Origin: a virus
IMG/VR virus record: IMGVR_UViG_3300047509_000177
Coordinates: 1-64,000 of that record
Length of the DNA stretch: 64,000 bases
Reading direction: 5' to 3' (one strand)
Positions 5,898 through 12,889 of the stretch are shown piece after piece (position 1 is the first letter of the stretch; every line of letters starts with the position of its first letter). The notes beneath the pieces are model-generated. The model was not told the origin of the DNA. It made no database searches and worked only from the letters and a program-made list of their open reading frames with translations. The translations under genes and the position numbers were made by a program.

Positions 5898-6223
5898 TGG
5901 GTAAACCACAATATGATTTAGATAATCTGTTAGAAAGTGGGTTTGTAATGAAAGTTAATGTAGCAGACAAGATAAAGGCAGACACAGCGGCAGAGATCGC
6001 GCGAGTAGAGAAGTATTTAGTTTCTTTAAGAAAGTTACAAACGGCAATAGATTCTTCCCGGAAGAAGAGGAAAGTATCTTCTAAGAAGAAATCGAGCAGC
6101 CCAAAGATACTTAGTATTATTCCAGTAGAAGGATATGCAATGCCAGAAAGTTTACAAATAAGTGAATATATTGAGCCGTTGCAAAAGAAAAAGTCTGGTA
6201 GGCCGCGCAAGAAGGTTGTATAG
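5897..6223 (+). CDS. Basic protein with AT-hook-like C-terminus, 108 aa
   Basis: Start at ATG 5897 (MGKPQYDLDNLLESG), coupled to the gene before; a TTG one codon upstream is in frame but less likely. GGAGA lies about 9 bases upstream. The middle is lysine and serine rich (SSRKKRKVSSKKKSSS), and the end is SGRPRKKVV, which contains the GRP core of an AT-hook. This suggests a minor-groove DNA-binding protein working with the upstream ribbon-helix-helix protein. Name of family unknown. Confidence 0.6.
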   Translation: MGKPQYDLDNLLESGFVMKVNVADKIKADTAAEIARVEKYLVSLRKLQTAIDSSRKKRKVSSKKKSSSPKILSIIPVEGYAMPESLQISEYIEPLQKKKSGRPRKKVV

Positions 6224-6234
6224 AGTGATATTAT

Positions 6235-6360
6235 GTGGCCATCGAGATCAAGGGCGGCGAAGGCGCGCAGGAAATATACAAATGGTTTTTAATTCCCATT
6301 ATGGATATTGTTGGTGGGCTCGGAGGTATTCGGCGGGAGAATCGCGCGAGAGGAAATTAG
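6235..6360 (+). CDS. Possible 41-aa peptide
   Basis: GTG-started frame reading VAIEIKGGEGAQEIYKWFLI with a short hydrophobic stretch and a basic end. No ribosome-binding site is clear. An alternative frame starts MWPSRSRAAK and is shorter. Included only because the frame is open and membrane-like. Confidence 0.25.
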   Translation: MAIEIKGGEGAQEIYKWFLIPIMDIVGGLGGIRRENRARGN

Positions 6361-6406
6361 AAAACTACTTCACTCGATATTCTCTGTACGGGCATAGGAG
6401 GCCCGC

Positions 6407-6688
6407 GTGAGCGACGAACGGATAGACCCCCAGGTGATCGAGGCGGCAGCGAAGGCGATGTACGCGGCGCTGGGTACTGCGCGTCAGCGCTCTTGGGAGG
6501 TGCTGACAATCAGACAGCGCGAGCCGATGTTGCGGGAAGCTGAGGCTGCTATCCGTGCGGCTGACCGAGAGCGAGGTATTGAGAAGGAATCGCGTCCGAA
6601 CGGTCTTATGAGCCGTGGCACGGACGAACCGTTGGAGCGTTATATCTCGGATTGGCGTCCAGTGGAGCGAGGAAGCGAGGATGTCTGA
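6407..6688 (+). CDS. GC-rich small phage-type protein, 93 aa
   Basis: GTG start with a perfect AGGAGG six bases upstream. Sequence starts MSDERIDPQVIEAAAKAMYA and includes REPMLREAEAAIRAAD, a pattern common in small proteins of actinobacterial phages. Function unknown. Codon use is GC-rich, marking a second mosaic island (about 6.4-6.95 kb). Overlaps the next gene by 8 bases. Confidence 0.6.
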   Translation: MSDERIDPQVIEAAAKAMYAALGTARQRSWEVLTIRQREPMLREAEAAIRAADRERGIEKESRPNGLMSRGTDEPLERYISDWRPVERGSEDV

Positions 6689-6884
6689 CGAGCTATCTGA
6701 GGCCGAGTGCGAGGCGATGGAACGCGAGAGGGCGGTCGCCGTTCGGAGCGGGCGCGGTAGTCGTTTTCAGGATGGTTGGTTTGCTGCCCGCGGCTACTAC
6801 GAAAGTGAGCTTGTCCGGCATATCGGGGCTGCGGCCCAAGCGCGCGAGCAAGCATATGGGGTCGGGCCGGAGCAGTCCTCGTGA
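6681..6884 (+). CDS. GC-rich small phage-type protein, 67 aa
   Basis: Starts MSDELSEAECEAMERERAVA and contains FQDGWFAARGYYESE, a motif shape seen in small actinophage proteins of unknown role. I choose ATG 6681 because it shares the MSDE opening and the compact overlap of its neighbour, and GGAAG lies upstream. It overlaps the next gene's GTG (GTGA). Confidence 0.6.
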   Translation: MSDELSEAECEAMERERAVAVRSGRGSRFQDGWFAARGYYESELVRHIGAAAQAREQAYGVGPEQSS

Positions 6885-7054
6885 GCGCTGAGACGAGCAT
6901 CTGCGACTTCGCGGGCCACGATTTTCAGGACGCCGGAAAAAGAGAAAAGATATTCAAGAAAATCTTTCCAGTTGGGGAATGTAATGGTCGCGCAATATTC
7001 TTTGGAAGTACTAGCTCTAGTTTGAGTCTAGATTACCCAGTATGCTATTATTAG
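6881..7054 (+). CDS. Hypothetical protein, 57 aa, chimeric codon use
   Basis: GTG at 6881 overlaps the previous stop, with GGAG about nine bases upstream. It opens MSAETSICDFAGHDFQDAGK in GC-rich codons and ends in AT-rich codons (STSSSLSLDYPVCYY). As at 5556, the gene crosses the edge of a GC-rich island. It may be a fusion of an incoming gene start with resident sequence. Three Cys residues; no family recognised. Confidence 0.45.
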   Translation: MSAETSICDFAGHDFQDAGKREKIFKKIFPVGECNGRAIFFGSTSSSLSLDYPVCYY

Positions 7055-7209
7055 TTAGAAATTATAGATATATCAAAAATAGAAGATGTTTTATATCTTC
7101 TACAGATGAATATTTTCTGGAATCAGAACGGATAATGAAAAAGGGTAGAGTTAAACGTAATCCTGAATTGCTAGAAATTTTAGAGAAAGAGAAGAGAGAT
7201 GCTACGTAA
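7042..7209 (+). CDS. Hypothetical basic protein, 55 aa
   Basis: Frame from ATG 7042 starts MLLLVRNYRYIKNRRCFISS and ends EKEKRDAT. It overlaps the gene before by 13 bases and the gene after by 11. No good ribosome-binding site, so coupling is needed. Basic and possibly nucleic-acid binding; unrecognised. Confidence 0.4.
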   Translation: MLLLVRNYRYIKNRRCFISSTDEYFLESERIMKKGRVKRNPELLEILEKEKRDAT

Positions 7210-7387
7210 GCAAGCAAGCGTCGTAAAAGGAAAATATTTCGAGTGGGAAAGAGATGAAGGTTCAATGCATCCAGCTACTCAGGCGCAGAAATCGCGCGAA
7301 ATACAATCAGAGCTTTCTCCGATAGGTAAATTAGAGTCTAGATATAATTTACAGTTTATAAGATCTAGAGGATTTAAAGTAGCATGA
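7199..7387 (+). CDS. Hypothetical protein, 62 aa
   Basis: Starts MLRKQASVVKGKYFEWERDE with GAGAAGAG just upstream. Basic and polar. Ends overlapping the next ATG (ATGA). A copy of the dispersed motif lies inside at 7282-7298. No family recognised. Confidence 0.5.
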   Translation: MLRKQASVVKGKYFEWERDEGSMHPATQAQKSREIQSELSPIGKLESRYNLQFIRSRGFKVA

Positions 7388-7800
7388 TTGACATTTTAAT
7401 AAGAGGTGTGCCGGCACAATTTTTTTATGCAACTGATCCTGTGTCGGTATCAAGAATTGGCGATGTTGTACTTTTAACTAAGGAAAAGGAAAATAAGTTT
7501 CAGTGCAGAGTTCCTTGGGTTAACATTTTTGAGGCAAAAGAAATTGAAAGCATTGGAGGTTCGTTATTAGATAGAGGTTTTGATATAATCAGGACAAGAC
7601 TAAACAAATTTGATATTGAAACGTTTGATTCTATAATTGGGATATTTAAAGAAAAAAACATAACTCTATCAATTTTACAAGGTATTGATAAGCTATCTTT
7701 ATGCGTTGTAAACGGGAAGTTTTGTGGATATAAGATGGATTCAGAGGAAATAATTCTTGATTTTGATGTTTTAAAGAGCGAAATGATTTATAATCAGTGA
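7384..7800 (+). CDS. Hypothetical protein, 138 aa
   Basis: Starts MIDILIRGVPAQFFYATDPV. The sequence alternates beta-like and helical stretches and has three Cys residues (CRVPW, LCVVNGKFCGY). It is soluble, with no motif I can name. It is coupled on both sides (ATGA before, TGATG after), so it belongs to the same operon as the LuxR-type regulator. Confidence 0.6.
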   Translation: MIDILIRGVPAQFFYATDPVSVSRIGDVVLLTKEKENKFQCRVPWVNIFEAKEIESIGGSLLDRGFDIIRTRLNKFDIETFDSIIGIFKEKNITLSILQGIDKLSLCVVNGKFCGYKMDSEEIILDFDVLKSEMIYNQ

Positions 7801-8021
7801 TGCAGGACAGAGTTCTTATTATAAATGGTGTTGTATCAACCGATGAGCTATCTAAACTTGGTATAGAAGTAGCAAAAGAATTTTCAGAAGCTGATAAAGT
7901 ATTTATTATAGATATAAAAGGATTTGCTAGACAAGTTAAGTATAGTTGTAAAGAAAATCTATCTAGTGTAAAGTATATAGACGCGAGTGTTATGCGAAGA
8001 AAACAGACGAATCCTGTATAA
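7800..8021 (+). CDS. Hypothetical protein, 73 aa
   Basis: ATG 7800 (MQDRVLIINGVVSTDELSKL) overlaps the previous stop by one base; a GTG one codon earlier is possible. Looks like a small alpha/beta protein with two beta strands (RVLIING and KVFIIDIKG). Function unknown. Confidence 0.55.
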   Translation: MQDRVLIINGVVSTDELSKLGIEVAKEFSEADKVFIIDIKGFARQVKYSCKENLSSVKYIDASVMRRKQTNPV

Positions 8022-8028
8022 TTGAGAG

Positions 8029-8277
8029 GTGGATCAAAAAGCGCTAACAAAACGGCAGGTAGAATTTCTGGCGAAATCAGCGCGCGGGATGACTTATGAG
8101 GAGATAGCAGAAACTTCTTTTGTAACTAAAAATACTGTGATATCTACTTTTTCTTCTGCTAGAAAAAGATTAGGAGCAGAGACCAACACTAAATGTGTTG
8201 TCATGGCAATAGCTCGTGAGGAATTGGGGTTGAGCCATGACGGAATATGTTTCGTTCCGAATTATGAGGAGGAATAA
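8029..8277 (+). CDS. LuxR/GerE-type helix-turn-helix protein, 82 aa
   Basis: GTG start at 8029 is the first start after an in-frame stop. The sequence (starts MDQKALTKRQVEFLAKSARG, then MTYEEIAETSFVTKNTVIST) is a standalone GerE-type HTH: conserved LTxRQ, EIA and the TVxxxxxxARxRLG recognition region. It has no sensor domain, so it is probably a constitutive transcription regulator of phage genes, possibly late genes (inference). It ends at GAGGAGGAATAA, whose AGGAGG could serve the next short frame. Confidence 0.75.
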   Translation: MDQKALTKRQVEFLAKSARGMTYEEIAETSFVTKNTVISTFSSARKRLGAETNTKCVVMAIAREELGLSHDGICFVPNYEEE

Positions 8278-8355
8278 ATTTTAATATTATGTATATTGAT
8301 AATATGGTTAGTAATTCTAGTGTTTATAATTGCTCTTTGTCAAATGGCTAAATAA
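8278..8355 (+). CDS. Possible 25-aa membrane peptide with ATT start
   Basis: Right after the LuxR-type gene, AGGAGG (8267-8272) is five bases before ATT at 8278. This opens ILILCILIIWLVILVFIIAL and ends CQMAK, a perfect single membrane segment. The nearest ATG (8289) is too far from the ribosome-binding site and in another frame. A rare ATT start is needed, so confidence is low. Confidence 0.3.
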   Translation: MLILCILIIWLVILVFIIALCQMAK

Positions 8356-8357
8356 TA

Positions 8358-8393
8358 AAGCCGCCCCCAATTATGAGGGCGGCTTATTTTTTA
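8358..8393. terminator. Bidirectional rho-independent terminator
   Basis: AAGCCGCCC (8358-8366) pairs with GGGCGGCTT (8377-8385) around a 10-base loop, followed by ATTTTTTAT. The minus strand also has a T-rich tail. It lies between convergent genes and should stop transcription from both sides. Confidence 0.9.
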
Positions 8394-8403
8394 TCTATTT
8401 ATA

Positions 8404-8829
8404 CTATCTAAGATATAAGCACGGAGGTATTGTATTTGGCCATGCGCCGGGGTCGATCCGTGACCAAGTGTTGAATATAATTGCTTGCTGCTCGGGGGAA
8501 GCTTCATAGGCATGACGCGCAAATCTACTCCCGCCTTGAGACAGCCAGGTTGAGTTTAGCCAGCTGAAGCCTCCCTCGTATAATCCTTCATTTTGGGCGG
8601 GAGTATCGCGCCAGTGGATTGTGCCGAAGCTTTTGCTTCCGGGAGAACCAGTCTCGTTATTAGCAACACATAGATCAAATAAAGTAATTACTGATCTATG
8701 TCTCTTGTGATGATGATGCTTAACTATATGAATCTTAGGATTCTTTTTAATATATCTTACTGATCTGCTATGTGTAGGAACAGCTATTGAGAATATAGCT
8801 ATTGCTAGGCTGCTTATCAGTGAAACGAT
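8404..8829 (-). CDS. Rpf/transglycosylase-like secreted wall hydrolase, start uncertain
   Basis: A clear coding frame with a signal-peptide-like start (SLISSLAIAIFSIAVPTHS), a basic linker, then CVANNETGSPG...GLYEGGFSWLNSTWLSQGG...QQAIIFNTWSRIDPGAWPN. This matches the resuscitation-promoting-factor/transglycosylase fold, with the Glu of NNETG as likely catalytic acid. The role would be cutting peptidoglycan from outside the membrane. No ATG, GTG or TTG starts the frame. An AGGAGG (8844-8839) lies nine bases before ATC at 8829, my tentative start. An ATG at 8871 is in frame but blocked by TAG at 8859-8857. The SD is inside an ACAGGA/TCCTGT hairpin. Confidence 0.72.
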   Translation of the reverse strand: MVSLISSLAIAIFSIAVPTHSRSVRYIKKNPKIHIVKHHHHKRHRSVITLFDLCVANNETGSPGSKSFGTIHWRDTPAQNEGLYEGGFSWLNSTWLSQGGSRFARHAYEASPEQQAIIFNTWSRIDPGAWPNTIPPCLYLR

Positions 8830-8887
8830 ACAGGAAAACCTCCTGTTTGGTTTTGACTATGCGTTTGTCATAGCCCTAATAGAAAAC

Positions 8888-8925
8888 AAGCCTTCTAAAT
8901 GGGAGGCTTTGTTGTTCTTTTCAAG
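8888..8925 (-). terminator. Leader hairpin with T-rich tails (possible attenuator)
   Basis: AAGCCT (8888-8893) pairs with AGGCTT (8904-8909), with T-rich runs on both strands. On the minus strand it sits in the leader between the promoter at 8962-8990 and the hydrolase gene, followed by TTGTTTTCTATT. It could end leftward transcripts early (attenuation) or stop rightward read-through. Confidence 0.5.
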
Positions 8926-8961
8926 CTTTCAATATCTGAGAGCTTTATGACTGCACCCTAC

Positions 8962-8990
8962 ACAATATCGAACTAGGGGTGGAAAGTCAA
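8962..8990 (-). promoter_or_regulatory. Promoter of the hydrolase gene
   Basis: Minus strand: TTGACT (8990-8985), 17-base spacer, TATTGT (8967-8962). Transcription would start near 8955, giving a leader of about 125 bases with a hairpin and a four-codon leader frame (MTNA-stop at 8871-8857). Confidence 0.65.
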
Positions 8991-9091
8991 GGAATTAATT
9001 TTACGTTTTGGGCTCAAATAATCTAATGACTAAATTTCATACCTTGTTGCTATTGAGATGATCTTGTCTATAGAACATAATTTATAGGTAG

Positions 9092-9337
9092 ATGCCAGCG
9101 CTAGAAACGCCGAGAGGAGCTAGCAAAGCAATTCCGCTGTTTGAAGCGGGCAGATTACGCTGCCCCCATGATAAGCAACTCCATGATCTCTTGTCTTATA
9201 AGCGATTTGATTTGCCTTCGGAATTTGAAACTCAGTTGAATGTTGTTTTAAGATGTGCCTTTTGCAGCCATGTATTCTCTCCACATTTGGATGACGGAGA
9301 GATGAGGCTTATATGTGAGGCTTTTAATGTTAGCTGA
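9092..9337 (+). CDS. Putative zinc-binding protein, 81 aa
   Basis: Starts MPALETPRGASKAIPLFEAG and has LRCPHD near residue 23 and LRCAFCSHVFSPH near 57, a possible C/H...CxxC zinc site. First gene of the rightward head block, overlapping the next by 11 bases. The ribosome-binding site is weak. The upstream 150 bases hold TTGCTA-16-TATAGA-like boxes that could be a promoter. Function unknown. Confidence 0.55.
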   Translation: MPALETPRGASKAIPLFEAGRLRCPHDKQLHDLLSYKRFDLPSEFETQLNVVLRCAFCSHVFSPHLDDGEMRLICEAFNVS

Positions 9338-9842
9338 TATTAAAAAAGCTTCAAACAGAAGAGAAGAAGAAGTTTTTCTTGAAGAGATAGATAAAAGATT
9401 AGATCTTTTGTTAGCTAATTACCAAAGAGTTACTGCGAATCCTAGGTCAATGGGATATTTGAGGTTCTTGCTTCGGCATTATGCCAAATCCCCGACTCCT
9501 TGGAGAGATTGCTACAAAGATAATCTTAAGAGATTCGGGCCAGATAAAACAAAAGGAATATGCTCGGTTCTCAAGGACACACTTAGGCAGAGTACACATT
9601 GGAGGGGCCATCCTGCGGCGGATATAGGTTCGCCAGGAGTTGCAATTGCCGATGCAGATGCGAAAGCTGCTCCTCCTTGGGGAGGTCACCATCACATGTC
9701 TGAGAATAATTTAGATATGGGGCAAATGGCGATGCCTGAAGATATAGCTTTGGTACTAGAAGATCTTGGATCTAAGTGCGATGTATATCGTGTATTAATA
9801 GGGCTCGATGAGCCGCCTTCAGAACTTGGAATAGCGGTATGA
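9327..9842 (+). CDS. Conserved phage head-region protein, 171 aa
   Basis: ATG 9327 (MLADIKKASNRREEEVFLEE) is preferred to GTG 9315 because GTGAGG lies six bases upstream. Residues about 40-95 (RFLLRHYAKSPTPWRDCYKD...ICSVLKDTLRQSTHWRG) match a block I have seen in phage head-region proteins, often next to the prohead protease. The exact function is unknown to me. It ends in an ATGA overlap with the protease gene, supporting a role in head assembly. Confidence 0.6.
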   Translation: MLADIKKASNRREEEVFLEEIDKRLDLLLANYQRVTANPRSMGYLRFLLRHYAKSPTPWRDCYKDNLKRFGPDKTKGICSVLKDTLRQSTHWRGHPAADIGSPGVAIADADAKAAPPWGGHHHMSENNLDMGQMAMPEDIALVLEDLGSKCDVYRVLIGLDEPPSELGIAV

Positions 9843-12076
9843 GGAATAAACCTACGGTGGCGATGAAAGCTGCTAGCAAAAAGGGAATTGAACTTATTAA
9901 TTCCGGCGCGTTCCCTGTGACGGCTAGGGCTGAAGAAGTTGGCCGGAAAATAGCTTCAGACCAAGATTTAGATGAAAATCATCTTGTTGATATGGCTCAT
10001 TTTCATGCTGCCCACGGCGGAAATTGCCCTGATGACGATGCTGAGGATCTCCTTTGGGGCGGTCCTGCGGGCGGCGATTGGGCGCGGAAAAAGATGATGC
10101 AAAATATGAGAACTGGGTTGGCAGAGGAAGAATTAGATTTTAATAAAATTATATCTGATAAAGATTTAAATCTTAGCTTAGAGATTTATTCTGATATCCA
10201 ATTAGATGAGCCTACTGAAGAGACTGATGATGGGCTTATTTGGGCTCCAATTGCGCGGAGTGGAATGTTAGCTACTCGCCCCGGTCCTAATGGAGAGAAG
10301 CTAGACCAACCGCTCATTTTTGTTCCTGGTCGTTCAGAAGATCAGCGTAAAGAGATTGGTTTACAAGATATATACGATTCTTTTAAGGATAAAGCAATTG
10401 AGTATGTGACTCTTCCTCTGTCACATGAAAATAAAGTATTAGAGAACACTGGATACATCAAAGATCTTAAAATTATAGATTCTGCTAAATCTCCCGGGGA
10501 GAAAGTTCTTATGGGAGGGCATCAGTTTACGGAGCCCGACGTAAAAGGTAAAGTAGAAAGAGGAACTATTCCTTCGAGATCATCTGGCCTTCTTTATGAC
10601 TATAAGAATACTACTACTGGGAAAGTATATCCTATCGCGTTAGACCATGTATGCTTAACTCCTAAACCTTGGATGGGGGGGATGGAGCCATATGGTTCTG
10701 CTGATTTAGGAGATAGAACTATTATCCCTATGATGTTATCAGAGAAACCTTTTACGGCAAAACCTGTTGAGAAAACTTTGCCGACAAAACTTACGCAAGA
10801 AAAAAACACCATATCTCATCGAGAAATTAAAAAAGAAGAGATTCAGAGTGAGTTTCTTGCGGATATTGTATGGGGTGAAAAACCCTCATTTAGTAATATA
10901 GAAAAACAGGTAGAAGATATTTTGGATCATATGGGCGGTGGCGATATGGACGATTATCCAAAGTATTTTCTATTGGATTGCACTGATGATAAAGTACTTA
11001 TAAAGGTGAATTATGGAGTTGGACCGGACGAAGATGCTTGGGTGGTTCCATATAATGTTGATAAAGATGGAAATCTTCATTTAGCGCCGTTTAATGAATG
11101 GGTTGATTCTACAAAGAAATGGGTAACAGATACTTTAGATCCAGATAAAGATAAATCTGAATTAGATAGGTTGGGCATGAATGAGAAAGATAAGTTAATA
11201 GCTAGTTTATATCTAGATGTTACCCAAGCTGAGAGAGATAAGGCTAAATCTAATAATAATTCATTACCTGATGGTTCTTATCCAATAAATAATGTAAAAC
11301 AGCTTAATTCGGCAGCTATTCTTGCTGCTTCTAAACATGGGGATTACGAAGCTGCTAAAAGGCTTATTAGACGCAGAGCAAAAGAGTTGGGTGTAGACGT
11401 AACTACATTGAGTGGATTTGGAAAGAAAAAAGAATCATCTTCAAATATGGCTGATCCACTTAAAGTGGCTTCAGCAAATAGGCTCGGTTTATCCGAGGCA
11501 AATAACAGCCCCCTAGGAGGATCAATGACACTCCTTGCAATGTCGGAGGAGCAAATGGAGCTGCTTGGCCTTTCTGAGGAGGCCAAAGAGTTTCAGCGTA
11601 ATCAGAATAAAGAGATTCAGAAAATTAGTTTAGAGTTAGCTGAGTCTAAGAAAGTAGAGAAGGAAACTAAAACTGCAAATAAGATTGCAGAGTATAAAGC
11701 GGAAGGATTCGATACTTTTCCAGGTTTATTGATGGAGTACGAGACTACTGCTCTTAGTGACGATGGTGATATTGCTGTAAAACTTTGTCTTTCTGAGAAT
11801 GGACACGAAACTACTAAAGTTGAGACCGCTACTCAGATTGCTGAAAGGTTTATGGCGGCTATACCGCGCAAAGATAATAAAATTGATTTTAGCGAGATGC
11901 CTAATAAATTAGAATCTCCTATAAACGAAAGGCCAGATCTTAAACCAGAAGATCCTAATGCCGAGAATAAAATTATGACTGGGGATGATCTTCTTGAAAG
12001 AATGTTGTCCGAAAATCCAAACTTAGCAAAGGACCCTGAATTCCTTGCGTTGAGTGAGAACGGAAAAGGAAAGTAA
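9839..12076 (+). CDS. Prohead protease fused to scaffold-like region, 745 aa
   Basis: Residues about 120-300 look like a phage head-maturation protease: YVTLPLSHENKVLENTGYIK (candidate catalytic His in SHEN) and GTIPSRSSGLLYDY (candidate Ser), then YPIALDHVCLTPKP, which resembles the end of the S78/U35-type protease core. Near residues 470-520, SLPDGSYPINNVKQLNSAAI and RLIRRRAKELGV are typical of actinophage head proteases. The C-terminal part is charged and helical like a scaffold that the protease would remove. N-terminal HFHAAHGGNCPDDDAEDLLW is unassigned. It lies directly upstream of decoration and capsid genes. Catalytic residues are inferred by eye. Confidence 0.75.
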   Translation: MRNKPTVAMKAASKKGIELINSGAFPVTARAEEVGRKIASDQDLDENHLVDMAHFHAAHGGNCPDDDAEDLLWGGPAGGDWARKKMMQNMRTGLAEEELDFNKIISDKDLNLSLEIYSDIQLDEPTEETDDGLIWAPIARSGMLATRPGPNGEKLDQPLIFVPGRSEDQRKEIGLQDIYDSFKDKAIEYVTLPLSHENKVLENTGYIKDLKIIDSAKSPGEKVLMGGHQFTEPDVKGKVERGTIPSRSSGLLYDYKNTTTGKVYPIALDHVCLTPKPWMGGMEPYGSADLGDRTIIPMMLSEKPFTAKPVEKTLPTKLTQEKNTISHREIKKEEIQSEFLADIVWGEKPSFSNIEKQVEDILDHMGGGDMDDYPKYFLLDCTDDKVLIKVNYGVGPDEDAWVVPYNVDKDGNLHLAPFNEWVDSTKKWVTDTLDPDKDKSELDRLGMNEKDKLIASLYLDVTQAERDKAKSNNNSLPDGSYPINNVKQLNSAAILAASKHGDYEAAKRLIRRRAKELGVDVTTLSGFGKKKESSSNMADPLKVASANRLGLSEANNSPLGGSMTLLAMSEEQMELLGLSEEAKEFQRNQNKEIQKISLELAESKKVEKETKTANKIAEYKAEGFDTFPGLLMEYETTALSDDGDIAVKLCLSENGHETTKVETATQIAERFMAAIPRKDNKIDFSEMPNKLESPINERPDLKPEDPNAENKIMTGDDLLERMLSENPNLAKDPEFLALSENGKGK

Positions 12077-12078
12077 AA

Positions 12079-12858
12079 ATGCCTTGGAATCAATTCCGAA
12101 ATCGAGAAATTCAGCGCAAGACATGCTTAAGAGGATTTGCTGGTAGGGATTCAATTAAATCTTGTTTCTTCGCTGCTGAGACTCTAAAAGAAAATAGTCA
12201 GAATTTTGAAGCCGGGAAGTGGACAGTTCCTATTGGATCTTTTCTTACTTATTTCGTTGCCAAATCAGGAGAAATTGAATCCGATCCCACGAAGGTTAAG
12301 ATTTTTGAAAAGCTTGGCACTAATGCCAATGCTGTTCAGACTCTGACTCTTACTGGAGAAGAAATAGGTGGTACATTCACCTTAACTTATGGTGGGCAAA
12401 CTACAGCTGCGATTTCAGCTAAAGAACCTACTGGAACTAAAATTATTGAAGAATTAGTTAAATTAAGTACGATAGCTACTTCGGAAAACATTAAATCGAC
12501 TAATGCAGCTAAAAAACTTTCTGAAGAAGCTATTAAAATTGAATTTATTGGAGAGCTTGGGAATCAGGCTCAGCCATTGCTGGTAGTCAATAATGCGGGA
12601 GTAACCTCTAAAGAATCTAAAGGCAAAATTACTGCGACTACGACAACTCCTGGTACGGCGGCTGAGAAGATTATGGGCGTTTATGACGGTCCGGATCAAG
12701 ATTTCTGGGGAAATACTGCGGGCTCTGAAACTGAAAACTTTGATGAGCCTATTCCTGTGTATTTTCATTCTTGTTCTTTCAATATCGCATTTCTTCCTGA
12801 ATTCAGGAAATATGGATTATTAGCGGAAGAAGCTTTAAAAAATTGTACGTTTTATTAG
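12079..12858 (+). CDS. Head decoration protein with inserted Ig-like module, 259 aa
   Basis: Lies immediately before the major capsid gene, the usual place of a lambda-D-like decoration protein. Residues about 46-75 (KWTVPIGSFLTYFVAKSG) and the C-terminal 60 (AEKIMGVYDGPDQDF..., PVYFHSCSFNIAFL) look like one small beta domain split by a module at about 85-185. That module (VQTLTLTGEEIGGTFTLTYG...AQPLLVV...ITATTTTPG) is a repeat-type beta-sandwich seen in phage and bacterial surface proteins. The same module occurs in the tail tube (16872) with near-identical DNA. It probably binds the capsid surface as accessory density (inference). Confidence 0.65.
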   Translation: MPWNQFRNREIQRKTCLRGFAGRDSIKSCFFAAETLKENSQNFEAGKWTVPIGSFLTYFVAKSGEIESDPTKVKIFEKLGTNANAVQTLTLTGEEIGGTFTLTYGGQTTAAISAKEPTGTKIIEELVKLSTIATSENIKSTNAAKKLSEEAIKIEFIGELGNQAQPLLVVNNAGVTSKESKGKITATTTTPGTAAEKIMGVYDGPDQDFWGNTAGSETENFDEPIPVYFHSCSFNIAFLPEFRKYGLLAEEALKNCTFY

Positions 12859-12889
12859 GCTAAGGTCAGAAAGGATAAAGGAGAATAAA

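Noticed and set aside
8857-8859. TAG recoding across the genome
   Set aside because: TAG ends several well-supported genes (for example 480, 1291, 2810), so there is no general amber reassignment; read-through would be local.
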